NCBI GenBank assembly: GCA_017424085.1
Contig: JAFPBP010000048.1
Coordinates: 1-15,223, forward strand
Length of the DNA: 15,223 bases
DNA from: Clostridia bacterium
Lineage (GTDB): Bacteria; Bacillota; Clostridia; Oscillospirales; UBA644
Reading direction: 5' to 3'
The stretch's first letter is position 1; every line of letters begins with the position of its first letter. Positions 7,992 through 14,004 of this stretch are shown piece by piece. The position numbers were made by a program, and so were the translations under genes. The notes beneath the pieces are model-generated. The model had not been told where the DNA came from and made no database searches. It saw only the letters and a list, made by a program, of their open reading frames with translations.

Positions 7992-8387
7992 TTAGTGGCA
8001 ACCGGAGCAGCCGGAGCAGTTTCCGCTGCAGGAATGAGGCTCTTCGCCGGTCACGTGGAAGTTAATGATCTGATAGACGCTGTTCACCAGCTCCTGCAAC
8101 GCCTCGGAGGCAGCGGAGAAATCCTTCATCACGGGATGATTCATCACCTTTTCATAGGCATCGTTCATCATATCGCGCATGCTGTCCAGCATAGCCTCAT
8201 CCTGATCGGCTTCATCCTTCTGGAGCTCGTTCATCAACTGCATACGGCGAAGATTGTATTCTCCGATAAACATCTGAAGCTCGGAGTCGGTCTCCTGAAG
8301 AGCCTTCAGCTCGTTATACTTCTTGAATTCTTCACACTGTTCAATGGCTTCGCCCAGCTCGTGAGCAAGTTTGGTAAGATCGGTCAT
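7992..8387 (-). CDS. YlbF/YmcA (Com_YlbF) family protein with Cys-rich C-terminal tail
   Basis: A 131-aa, mostly helical protein. The core resembles the Com_YlbF family: FKKYNELKAL and QMFIGEYNLRRMQLM, then a long acidic helix and VMNHPVMKDF. Its place between miaB and mutS matches Bacillus subtilis ymcA (ricA), next to ymcB (miaB). YmcA and YlbF act with YaaT in a Fe-S-containing complex that affects RNase Y processing, competence and sporulation. The tail is striking: Cys at 120, 124, 127 and 130, then a final His131 (CX3CX2CX2CH), with Gly/Ser between. This suggests a metal or Fe-S site carried on one chain. The ATG at 8387-8385 has AGAGGA upstream; the open frame extends further but would overlap miaB. 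Whether it is the RicA or RicF counterpart cannot be decided here. Confidence 0.8.
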   Translation of the reverse strand: MTDLTKLAHELGEAIEQCEEFKKYNELKALQETDSELQMFIGEYNLRRMQLMNELQKDEADQDEAMLDSMRDMMNDAYEKVMNHPVMKDFSAASEALQELVNSVYQIINFHVTGEEPHSCSGNCSGCSGCH

Positions 8388-8439
8388 GGTAAAAATCCTC
8401 TTTTCGTTAGTTTTTATATTGTTTTCATCAAACACAAAT

Positions 8440-9879
8440 TCAGGCTTCGGAAACGCTTCCCAGCATACCCCAATTGAAGGCGCGGTCGATGCGTACCGAA
8501 AGGGTTGTCCCCGCAGGATAATTCCCCGGGAAATGGACCAGCTTGTTTCCGTCGGTCCTGCCGTCACACAGGGAGGGATCTTTTTCGTTGATCCCCGTCA
8601 CGAGAACGGTCTGCACGGTTCCCACGAGGCGTTGATTCGCCTGAAGGGAAAGCTCGCTTTGAAGATCGCACAGGCGGCGATACCGATTTCCCTTGACCTC
8701 ATCGGGAATCTGCTCCATTTCGGCGGCGGGAGTTCCCTTACGGGGAGAATAAATGAAGGTGTACAAGCCATCGTATTCCACCTCACGAACCAGCGCCAGC
8801 GTATCTTCGAAATCCTCTTCGGTTTCGGTAGGAAACCCTACGATGATATCGGAGGTAAAGACCACGTCGGAAATACGCTCCTTAGCATAACGGATCAACT
8901 TCAGATAATCCTCGCGGGTATAGCGGCGGTTCATCAGATTCAGAATCCGATCGCTTCCCGACTGCACGGGCAAATGAATGTGATGGGACAAATGGCGCCC
9001 CGCAGCAATGGTGTCAATCAGCTTTTCGGAAGCATCCTTGGGGTGTGACGTCATAAAGCGAACGGTAAAATCCCCGTCCAACGCATCAATCTCCCTGAGA
9101 AGATCGGAAAAATCGTAATCGATCTCCAAGTCGTTGCAATAGGAATTGACATTTTGCCCCAGAAGCGTAATATCCCGATAGCCCGCCTCGATCAACTCCT
9201 TGACCTCCCGCAAGACCGCCTTCGGATCACGGCTTCGTTCGCGACCGCGCACGTGTGGGACGATGCAATAGGTGCAAAAATTATTGCACCCCGACATAAT
9301 GGTCACCCAGGCGCGGGTCTTGTCCTCACGGCGAATGGGAAGATCCTCCGCAATCATACCGTCGGAAGGCTCGTTATCGATCACGCAACCGCGCTTCGTA
9401 TATACACGGTAAAGATTCTCGGGAAAACGATGCAGAGCGTGAGGTCCGAACAGCAGATCCACGTGACGATACTTACTGCGGATCGTACGGGCAACGGCAG
9501 GCTGCTGAACCATACAGCCGCAGAGAGCAATGATCTTATCGGGGGCAGTCTTCTTCAGCGGAGCCAAGGCGCCGACAGTTCCGTACACCTTCTGTTCCGC
9601 ATGATCGCGGATCGCACACGTATTGAACAAAACGAGATCTGCAGATTCGGGCGAATCGGTAAAATCGAAGCCCATCTGCTCCAGCATCCCGTTGATGCGC
9701 TCGGTATCGTTCTCGTTCTGCTGACAGCCGAAGGTCCGCGTGCAGGCAACGAGGGGAAGCCGCCCCGAGGCGATACGGGCATCGTTTTCTTCACGCATCA
9801 GGCGGATAAAATCCCATTGACGAAGGATCTCCTCCGCAGGAACGTGTCTGCTTTTCTCCAACAAAAGCACCTCTTTCAT
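8440..9879 (-). CDS. miaB: tRNA-2-methylthio-N6-dimethylallyladenosine synthase MiaB
   Basis: A 479-aa radical-SAM methylthiotransferase that turns i6A37 into ms2i6A37 in tRNA. The N-terminal MTTase domain has TRTFGCQQNENDTERI with Cys52, NTCAIRDHAEQK (Cys88) and ALCGCMVQQ (Cys122), which ligate the auxiliary 4Fe-4S cluster. The radical-SAM domain has SGCNNFCTYCIVPHVRGRERS with Cys198, 202 and 205. A C-terminal TRAM domain (about 405-475) ends in AFNWGMLGSV. First gene of the operon that continues through mutSL, miaA and hfq. The start is uncertain: the ATG at 9879 lies only about 9 bases after the predicted transcription start and has no Shine-Dalgarno sequence. A TTG at codon 7 (9861-9859) has AAAGAGGTG 6 bases upstream. 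I kept the ATG as the outer boundary. Confidence 0.97.
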   Translation of the reverse strand: MKEVLLLEKSRHVPAEEILRQWDFIRLMREENDARIASGRLPLVACTRTFGCQQNENDTERINGMLEQMGFDFTDSPESADLVLFNTCAIRDHAEQKVYGTVGALAPLKKTAPDKIIALCGCMVQQPAVARTIRSKYRHVDLLFGPHALHRFPENLYRVYTKRGCVIDNEPSDGMIAEDLPIRREDKTRAWVTIMSGCNNFCTYCIVPHVRGRERSRDPKAVLREVKELIEAGYRDITLLGQNVNSYCNDLEIDYDFSDLLREIDALDGDFTVRFMTSHPKDASEKLIDTIAAGRHLSHHIHLPVQSGSDRILNLMNRRYTREDYLKLIRYAKERISDVVFTSDIIVGFPTETEEDFEDTLALVREVEYDGLYTFIYSPRKGTPAAEMEQIPDEVKGNRYRRLCDLQSELSLQANQRLVGTVQTVLVTGINEKDPSLCDGRTDGNKLVHFPGNYPAGTTLSVRIDRAFNWGMLGSVSEA

Positions 9880-9894
9880 AATTAGACTCTATAT

Positions 9895-9923
9895 ATTATA
9901 ATACAAAAGATGCGATTTGTAAA
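9895..9923 (-). promoter_or_regulatory. Sigma-A promoter of the miaB-mutSL-miaA-hfq operon
   Basis: Read on the minus strand: TTTACA at 9923-9918 (5 of 6 consensus matches), a 17-base spacer, and a perfect TATAAT at 9900-9895. An A/T-rich stretch at about 9924-9960 lies upstream and could act as an UP element. The predicted start near 9888 leaves only about 9 bases before the annotated miaB ATG. Confidence 0.75.
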
Positions 9924-9971
9924 GAAAGTTTAAATAAAAGTAAAATTTAATTTAAAATTAACACACATATC

Positions 9972-10000
9972 TTGCATTCCGGGTCAATCTGTGCTATAAT
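9972..10000 (+). promoter_or_regulatory. Sigma-A promoter for the Cys-rich small protein gene and probably pgi
   Basis: TTGCAT at 9972-9977 (3 of 6 matches), a 17-base spacer, and a perfect TATAAT at 9995-10000, extended by TGC directly before it. The predicted start near 10006 gives a short leader with GAAAGGAG at 10007-10014. It diverges from the miaB promoter; the -10 elements are about 95 bases apart, with A/T-rich DNA between. Confidence 0.7.
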
Positions 10001-10022
10001 AATGTCGAAAGGAGATGATCCC

Positions 10023-10226
10023 ATGTTTCGCAAACACATTGAGCCGAGCTGTTCCTACTGCAAAAACGGGAACGTACTGCGCGACGGAAACGTTGTCTGC
10101 AAACGGTACGGACTGATCTCCCCCAAAGTCGATTGCAAAAAGTTTGTATACTGCTCGTTGAAGAGGGTTCCGGCGCGCCCTGCGACGCTCCCCGAATACG
10201 ACAGCTCGGACTTTTCCATCGACTGA
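10023..10226 (+). CDS. Small Cys-rich conserved hypothetical protein, putative metal-binding
   Basis: A 67-aa protein with Cys at 10, 13, 26, 38 and 44. The layout CSYCKNG, VVCKRYG, DCKKFVYC suggests a four-Cys zinc-ribbon-like site, with Cys44 extra. The second half (LKRVPARPATLPEYDSSDF) is Pro-rich and probably unstructured. I recall similar small proteins (CxYC, then Cys, then CxxFxYxxLxRxPP) as uncharacterised genes in other Clostridia. I know no function. The ATG at 10023 has an excellent AAAGGAG 8 bases upstream and its own extended -10 promoter. No intrinsic terminator separates it from pgi (43-base gap), so the two are likely co-transcribed. In the longer open frame the upstream ATG at 9972 falls inside the promoter and can be discarded. 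Confidence 0.85.
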   Translation: MFRKHIEPSCSYCKNGNVLRDGNVVCKRYGLISPKVDCKKFVYCSLKRVPARPATLPEYDSSDFSID

Positions 10227-10269
10227 TTTTTTTTGTACTAAATCTCTCAGAACAGGAGAATATAACACC

Positions 10270-11610
10270 ATGGTCTTGAATTTGAACAAACAGTACCTCA
10301 ACGGTTTCATTGGCGAAAAGGAATATGATTCCATGAAGCCCTTCGTAGCGGCGGCAGACGCACTCGTGCGCGAGAAAAACGGTGCGGGAAACGATTTTTT
10401 GGGTTGGGTTAATCTTCCCGCAGATTACGACAAGGAAGAATTTGCCCGCATCAAGAAAGCCGCAGAAAAGATCAAGAAGGACACCGACGTTCTTTTGGTC
10501 ATCGGCATCGGCGGTTCTTATCTGGGCGCACGCGCAGCCATCGAATTCGTCACCTCTCCCATGTATAACAATCTGAAGAGAGACGGAACCCCCGAGATCT
10601 ATTTCATCGGAAACTCCATCTCCTCCACCCACCTGCAGGAGGTCCTTTCCATCTGTGAGGGCAAGGACGTGAGCGTGAACATCATCTCCAAATCGGGCAC
10701 CACCACCGAGCCCGCGCTGGCATTCCGCATTCTGAAGGAATACTTAGAAAACAAATACGGCAAGGATGGAGCAAGAGAGCGCATCTACGCCACCACCGAT
10801 AAAGCACGCGGAACTCTGAAGTCTCTGGCTGATCGCGAGGGCTACGAATCCTTCGTCATTCCCGACGACGTGGGAGGCCGTTTCTCGGTTCTTACCGCCG
10901 TGGGTCTTCTGCCCATCGCCGCCGCAGGCATCGACATCGATGCTCTGATGCAGGGTGCCGCAGATGCCATGAAGGATTTCTCCGATCCCGATCTTGCAAA
11001 GAACCCCTGCTACGAATATGCCGCCATCCGCAACATTCTCCTGCGGAAGGGTCGTTCGGTCGAGGTTACTGTCGGCTACGAGCCCTACCTCTGGTGCTTC
11101 GGCGAATGGATCAAGCAGCTTTTCGGCGAAAGCGAAGGCAAGGACAACAAGGGGCTCTTCCCCACCAGTATGATCTTCTCCACCGATCTGCACTCCTTGG
11201 GTCAGTATCTGCAGGATGGCATGCGGACCATGTTTGAAACCGTTCTTTGGGTCAACAAGGAAAAGAAATCCCTGGTCGTCGGCACCGATCCCGAAAACCT
11301 GGACGGTCTGAATTTCCTTGCGGGCAAGTCCATGCAGGACGTAAACAAAAAGGCGTTCCAGGCAACCGCATTGGCACATATGGACGGCGGCGTTCCCTCC
11401 GTGGTTCTGGAGCTGGAGGATGCTTCGGCACACTCCCTTGGCTACCTGATCTACTTCTATGAGAAGGCTTGCGCAATCTCCGGATACCTGTTGGGAGTCA
11501 ATCCCTTTGATCAGCCCGGCGTGGAAGCATACAAAAAGAACATGTTTGCCCTGCTCGGCAAGCCCGGATACGAGGATATGAGAGCAGAATTGGAAGCAAA
11601 ATTGAAATAA
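10270..11610 (+). CDS. pgi: Glucose-6-phosphate isomerase
   Basis: A 446-aa cytoplasmic glycolytic enzyme that interconverts glucose-6-phosphate and fructose-6-phosphate. It is the compact form (about 450 aa) usual in Firmicutes. Motifs: VIGIGGSYLGARAA (78-90), NIISKSGTTTEPALAFR (sugar-phosphate-binding SIS region, 137-153), DDVGGRFSVLTAVGLLPIA (199-217), and GEWIKQLFGESEGKDNKGLF with the catalytic Glu around 287-289. STDLHSLGQYLQ carries His308, and the signature NPFDQPGVEAYKK (411-423) carries the catalytic Lys. The ATG at 10270 has AGGAG about 11 bases upstream, slightly long spacing. Probably read from the promoter at 9972-10000 together with the Cys-rich gene. No clear terminator follows. 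Confidence 0.98.
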   Translation: MVLNLNKQYLNGFIGEKEYDSMKPFVAAADALVREKNGAGNDFLGWVNLPADYDKEEFARIKKAAEKIKKDTDVLLVIGIGGSYLGARAAIEFVTSPMYNNLKRDGTPEIYFIGNSISSTHLQEVLSICEGKDVSVNIISKSGTTTEPALAFRILKEYLENKYGKDGARERIYATTDKARGTLKSLADREGYESFVIPDDVGGRFSVLTAVGLLPIAAAGIDIDALMQGAADAMKDFSDPDLAKNPCYEYAAIRNILLRKGRSVEVTVGYEPYLWCFGEWIKQLFGESEGKDNKGLFPTSMIFSTDLHSLGQYLQDGMRTMFETVLWVNKEKKSLVVGTDPENLDGLNFLAGKSMQDVNKKAFQATALAHMDGGVPSVVLELEDASAHSLGYLIYFYEKACAISGYLLGVNPFDQPGVEAYKKNMFALLGKPGYEDMRAELEAKLK

Positions 11611-11644
11611 TTTCGGTTTTTGACAAAGAATTCCATTTTCCCTC

Positions 11645-11673
11645 TTGCAATTCGTAAAAAAATGTGCTATAAT
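11645..11673 (+). promoter_or_regulatory. Sigma-A promoter for the P-loop protein gene
   Basis: TTGCAA at 11645-11650, a 17-base spacer, and a perfect TATAAT at 11668-11673 with TGC directly before it (extended -10). From -35 to +6 past the -10 it matches the promoter at 9972 in 26 of 35 positions without gaps, including a 13-base identical block TGTGCTATAATAA. The leader runs to a strong GAGGAGG at 11691-11697. Confidence 0.7.
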
Positions 11674-11705
11674 AAAGTCAGATAAAAAAAGAGGAGGATA
11701 TCCCT

Positions 11706-12107
11706 ATGATTAAACTCATCGCAGGTCTCAAAGGAACAGGCAAAACAAAAACCCTCATCGCCGAGGCAAACAAAGCCATTGCCGCAGACCAAGGCAGCGT
11801 CGTTTGTGTCGAAAAAGGCAGAAAGCTTATTTACGACATCAGCCACAAGGTCCGCCTGATCAGTTCCGAAGAGTATGATATTGACAGCTACGACCGTTTC
11901 TTCGGCTTCCTGTGCGGTCTCATGTCCGCAAACTATGATATCACCGACATCTTCGTCGATTCCATCACCAAGATCTGCGGAACCGATCTTGCAGCCCTGG
12001 AAAGCTTCCTCGCAGAGGTTGATAAGGTGATTCGCAACATCAACATCACCATCACCGTCAGCTGCGATCCTGCAGAGCTTTCGGACGAACTGAAGAAATA
12101 TCTGTAA
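11706..12107 (+). CDS. Small P-loop ATP-binding protein of unknown function
   Basis: A 133-aa single-domain protein. It starts with Walker A GLKGTGKTKT (residues 7-16; Lys13, Thr14) and has a likely Walker B strand DIFVDSI ending at Asp85. A later strand, ITITVSCDPAEL (114-125), looks like a sensor-type strand. At this length it can hold a compact P-loop core without a lid or DNA-binding domain. I recall comparable Clostridia proteins listed only as ATP-binding proteins; I do not recognise a substrate. The segment VVCVEKGRKLIYDISHKVRL suggests thymidine-kinase-like or AAA-like topology, but the zinc module of thymidine kinase is absent. The ATG at 11706 has GAGGAGG 8 bases upstream. It is monocistronic: own promoter upstream, hairpin terminator 17 bases downstream. 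Confidence 0.85.
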   Translation: MIKLIAGLKGTGKTKTLIAEANKAIAADQGSVVCVEKGRKLIYDISHKVRLISSEEYDIDSYDRFFGFLCGLMSANYDITDIFVDSITKICGTDLAALESFLAEVDKVIRNINITITVSCDPAELSDELKKYL

Positions 12108-12124
12108 GCGATAATTAAACCCTA

Positions 12125-12151
12125 GGGAGGATGCTTTCAAAGCATCCTCCC
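12125..12151 (+). terminator. Hairpin terminator between converging genes
   Basis: A perfect inverted repeat: the 13-base arm GGGAGGATGCTTT, a central C, then its exact reverse complement. It is followed on the plus strand by ATTTTATATT. It lies between the stop of the P-loop gene (12107) and the stop of the aspartate kinase gene on the other strand (12161). The plus-strand tail is the better U-tract; on the minus strand the stem is followed by TAGGGTTTAATT, so termination there may be weaker. Confidence 0.85.
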
Positions 12152-12160
12152 ATTTTATAT

Positions 12161-13117
12161 TCATTCGACGGGATACAGAATTCCGTGAAACGCACGGATC
12201 AGATCGTCTGCATGCTGCGTTGGCAGCGTCACCTGAAGAGCGGAGCCCGTGTAGTAGGGAATTCCGTCGAAATAGGACATTGCCTCAGTCAGCAAAAACA
12301 GAGTTTTTCCGTTCGGGGGAAGATCGAAAATCACGGTTACCGCAGAAATTTCCTCCGAAACAGGCTTTACGGTAATTCCGATCCGCTCGGGGGATCGTAG
12401 GGAAACCATCGTCCCCTCCCGATCCGCAAAGGACGTGAGAATTTCCAGCGGGACGTCATGCTCCAACGCCAGCATCGCCGCTTTTGGGTGCAAAACCTTT
12501 GCCCCGTTCTCCGCCAAAGAGACCATGGTAGCGGTATTCACAGAAGGAAACCGTACCGCCTCGGGGAAACGGCGGGGATCCACGGAATAGACTCCGTCCA
12601 CATCGGTAAAGATCATGCAACGATCTGCCCGAAGCGCCGCCGCGAGAGCAACGGCAGAGGTATCGGAGCCGCCCCGCCCGAGGGTCATGAAGCTTCCTTC
12701 ACGGTCCACTCCTTGAAACCCGGGAACAACAACGACCTGTCCCCTTCGCCACGCCTTACGGATTTTTTTCGTATTGATGCGTTGGATCACAGCGTTTCCG
12801 AAGGGACCATCCGCAAGAATTGGGACCTGCCCTCCGTGAAGCGACACGGCATCGACGCCAATGGAGCGCAACGTTGCCGCAAGAAGCGCCGAGGATGCCA
12901 ATTCGCCGCAAACCAAAAGAGCGTCCGATTCCCGCGAGGGAAATTCCGACGAAACTTGACGATACTTCTCGGTCAGCGCATCGGTGGTCTTTCCCTGCGC
13001 CGAAACGACGACCAGAACATTCCCGTCCTGCGCATCACGCTGAATTCGTGCCGCAACGCGACGCAGACATTCCTCATCGGCAAGAGACGATCCTCCGTAT
13101 TTTTGAACAATTTTCAT
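12161..13117 (-). CDS. lysC: Aspartate kinase, short form with reduced C-terminal regulatory region
   Basis: A 318-aa enzyme phosphorylating L-aspartate, first step toward lysine, diaminopimelate, threonine and methionine. The kinase domain is complete: KIVQKYGGSS (2-11), VVVSAQGKTTDAL (36-48), VCGELASSALLA (69-80) with the conserved Glu, GFQGVDREGSFMTLGRGGSD (133-152), FTDVDGVYSVDPR (170-182) and AKVLHPKA (206-213). About 75 residues follow instead of the usual roughly 150 that form two ACT domains. They hold the lead-in GTMVSL but show no second ACT repeat. Allosteric control may be absent or different. I chose the ATG at 13117-13115 with AAGGAG upstream; a TTG at 13126 sits too close to the Shine-Dalgarno sequence. 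That Shine-Dalgarno sequence lies in the 3' arm of a hairpin. ruvX is upstream; no dapA or asd is near. Confidence 0.9.
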   Translation of the reverse strand: MKIVQKYGGSSLADEECLRRVAARIQRDAQDGNVLVVVSAQGKTTDALTEKYRQVSSEFPSRESDALLVCGELASSALLAATLRSIGVDAVSLHGGQVPILADGPFGNAVIQRINTKKIRKAWRRGQVVVVPGFQGVDREGSFMTLGRGGSDTSAVALAAALRADRCMIFTDVDGVYSVDPRRFPEAVRFPSVNTATMVSLAENGAKVLHPKAAMLALEHDVPLEILTSFADREGTMVSLRSPERIGITVKPVSEEISAVTVIFDLPPNGKTLFLLTEAMSYFDGIPYYTGSALQVTLPTQHADDLIRAFHGILYPVE

Positions 13118-13126
13118 GTATAACAA

Positions 13127-13170
13127 AACTCCTTCCGCAGGGACTATTCCAGTATATTGCGGAAGGAGTT
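13127..13170 (-). promoter_or_regulatory. 13-bp hairpin covering the aspartate kinase ribosome binding site
   Basis: Perfect inverted repeat with arms AACTCCTTCCGCA (13127-13139) and TGCGGAAGGAGTT (13158-13170) around an 18-base loop. On the minus-strand transcript the 3' arm contains GGAAGGAG, the Shine-Dalgarno sequence of lysC, and is followed by TTTGTTATAC then ATG. It could mask translation, or act as a weak terminator or attenuator between ruvX and lysC, or both. It is too short to hold a lysine riboswitch. Confidence 0.6.
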
Positions 13171-13186
13171 ATTTTGTGATTCAGAT

Positions 13187-13597
13187 TCAACGCAAGGAAT
13201 CCAGATATCCTTGCAGAAGCACGGCGGCAGCCGCCGCATCAATGGTTTTTCGCTGCTCCTTGGTGCGGGTTCCCCCGTCATGGAGCATGCGGGAGGCGAT
13301 GACGGTGGTATACTTCTCATCCAACAATTGAGGCGTTACACCAAAGCGTTGGACGATCTCGTCACGAAAGCGCTCTACGCGCTCGCACATTTCGCTTTTT
13401 GCGCCGTCGGTGCGCCCGGGGTACCCGAGGATCACTCGATCGGGCTTGACTTCAGCCAAAACCTCCCCAACGCCGAGGAGCAATTTTTCATAATTTCGGG
13501 AAGGAATCACCCGATAAGGGGAAGCAATCAAACCCGTAGGGTCAGAGACCGCAATTCCAGTGCGGGACATTCCGTAATCAATGGCAAGAACGCGCAT
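13187..13597 (-). CDS. ruvX: RuvX/YqgF-family RNase H-like nuclease (putative pre-16S rRNA nuclease or Holliday junction resolvase)
   Basis: A 136-aa protein with the small RNase H-like fold. Members have been linked to 16S rRNA 5'-end maturation and to Holliday junction resolution. The family motifs are all seen: VLAIDYGMSRTGIAVSD with Asp7, VILGYPGRTDGAKS (55-68), LLDEKYTTVIA with Asp93/Glu94, and KTIDAAAAAVLLQGYLD with Asp120. Length is normal. I chose the ATG at 13597-13595, which has AAAGGA 6 bases upstream; a TTG five codons earlier overlaps that site. It sits between acp (hairpin in the gap) and lysC, probably read from the acp promoter. Confidence 0.95.
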   Translation of the reverse strand: MRVLAIDYGMSRTGIAVSDPTGLIASPYRVIPSRNYEKLLLGVGEVLAEVKPDRVILGYPGRTDGAKSEMCERVERFRDEIVQRFGVTPQLLDEKYTTVIASRMLHDGGTRTKEQRKTIDAAAAAVLLQGYLDSLR

Positions 13598-13622
13598 GAG
13601 ATATCCTTTCAATCAAAGCGAA

Positions 13623-13647
13623 CCGCCGAAAGAAGATCTCTCGGCGG
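13623..13647 (-). terminator. Hairpin between acp and ruvX (possible weak or partial terminator)
   Basis: On the minus-strand transcript, CCGCCGAGAGA pairs with TCTTTCGGCGG: 11 pairs, one of them G-U, around a 3-base loop. The following TTCGCTTTGATTG is a poor U-tract, so full termination is doubtful. It begins 6 bases after the acp stop and may trim or stabilise the acp mRNA and reduce read-through to ruvX. Role is inference. Confidence 0.5.
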
Positions 13648-13653
13648 GAAGGC

Positions 13654-13926
13654 TCAGTTATTTTCGCGCAGCTTTTCGGAGATTTCAGCCACAGTGTCTT
13701 CGGGAATGTTGTTATCCATAAAGGCGGCAATGTCGCCAAGGGTTTTCAGATCCTGAGCAACATCATCGGGAACCTCAACACCGAACTCCTCTTCGATGTA
13801 CATCAGAAGCTCCAGAACCTCCAAAGAGTCGTTACAAATATCGACGATGAGGGATTCGGCGGAAAGATCGTTAACAGATGCGTTATAACGCTGAGAAAAA
13901 ATCAGTTTTACGGTATCAAGAGACAT
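13654..13926 (-). CDS. acpP: Acyl carrier protein
   Basis: A 90-aa acidic four-helix carrier protein. The phosphopantetheine attachment motif is NDSLEVLELLM with Ser34, followed by the recognition helix IEEEFGVEVPDDVAQDLKTLGDI, usual for fatty-acid ACPs. It carries acyl chains as thioesters for fatty-acid synthesis. The C-terminus (PEDTVAEISEKLRENN) is slightly longer than the common 76-80 aa form. No fab genes are adjacent, so assignment to fatty-acid synthesis rather than another acyl pathway is inference. The ATG at 13926 has GAGGTG 6 bases upstream. It has a perfect-consensus promoter, consistent with high expression. ruvX follows after a hairpin. Confidence 0.92.
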   Translation of the reverse strand: MSLDTVKLIFSQRYNASVNDLSAESLIVDICNDSLEVLELLMYIEEEFGVEVPDDVAQDLKTLGDIAAFMDNNIPEDTVAEISEKLRENN

Positions 13927-13958
13927 AGTACACCTCGTTGCGACAAATTTATGGTACT

Positions 13959-13987
13959 ATTATAACCGATTCACGGCGCATTGTCAA
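13959..13987 (-). promoter_or_regulatory. Perfect-consensus sigma-A promoter for acp (and probably ruvX-lysC)
   Basis: Read on the minus strand: TTGACA at 13987-13982, exactly 17 bases, then TATAAT at 13964-13959. Both hexamers match consensus fully. The predicted start is near 13952, giving a leader of about 26 bases. Confidence 0.88.
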
Positions 13988-14004
13988 GGCTTTTCAAAAA
14001 TAGT

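Noticed and set aside
8440..8567. Longer N-terminus of the YlbF-family gene running into miaB
   Set aside because: The in-frame extension overlaps the miaB coding end and lacks family similarity. The internal ATG at 8387 has a good AGAGGA site.
9154..9885. Plus-strand open frame of 243 codons opposite miaB
   Set aside because: Shadow of miaB, and it would have to read through the miaB promoter-side region without its own start signals.
10227..10269. Intrinsic terminator between the Cys-rich gene and pgi at the run of eight T
   Set aside because: No stable GC stem precedes the T-run, so it does not meet the form of an intrinsic terminator.
10744..11433. Minus-strand open frame of 229 codons opposite pgi
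   Set aside because: Antisense to a complete pgi with all catalytic motifs; no start signals.
13118..13186. Lysine riboswitch in front of lysC
   Set aside because: The gap is 69 bases and holds one simple hairpin. Lysine riboswitches need a multi-helix aptamer of well over 150 bases.
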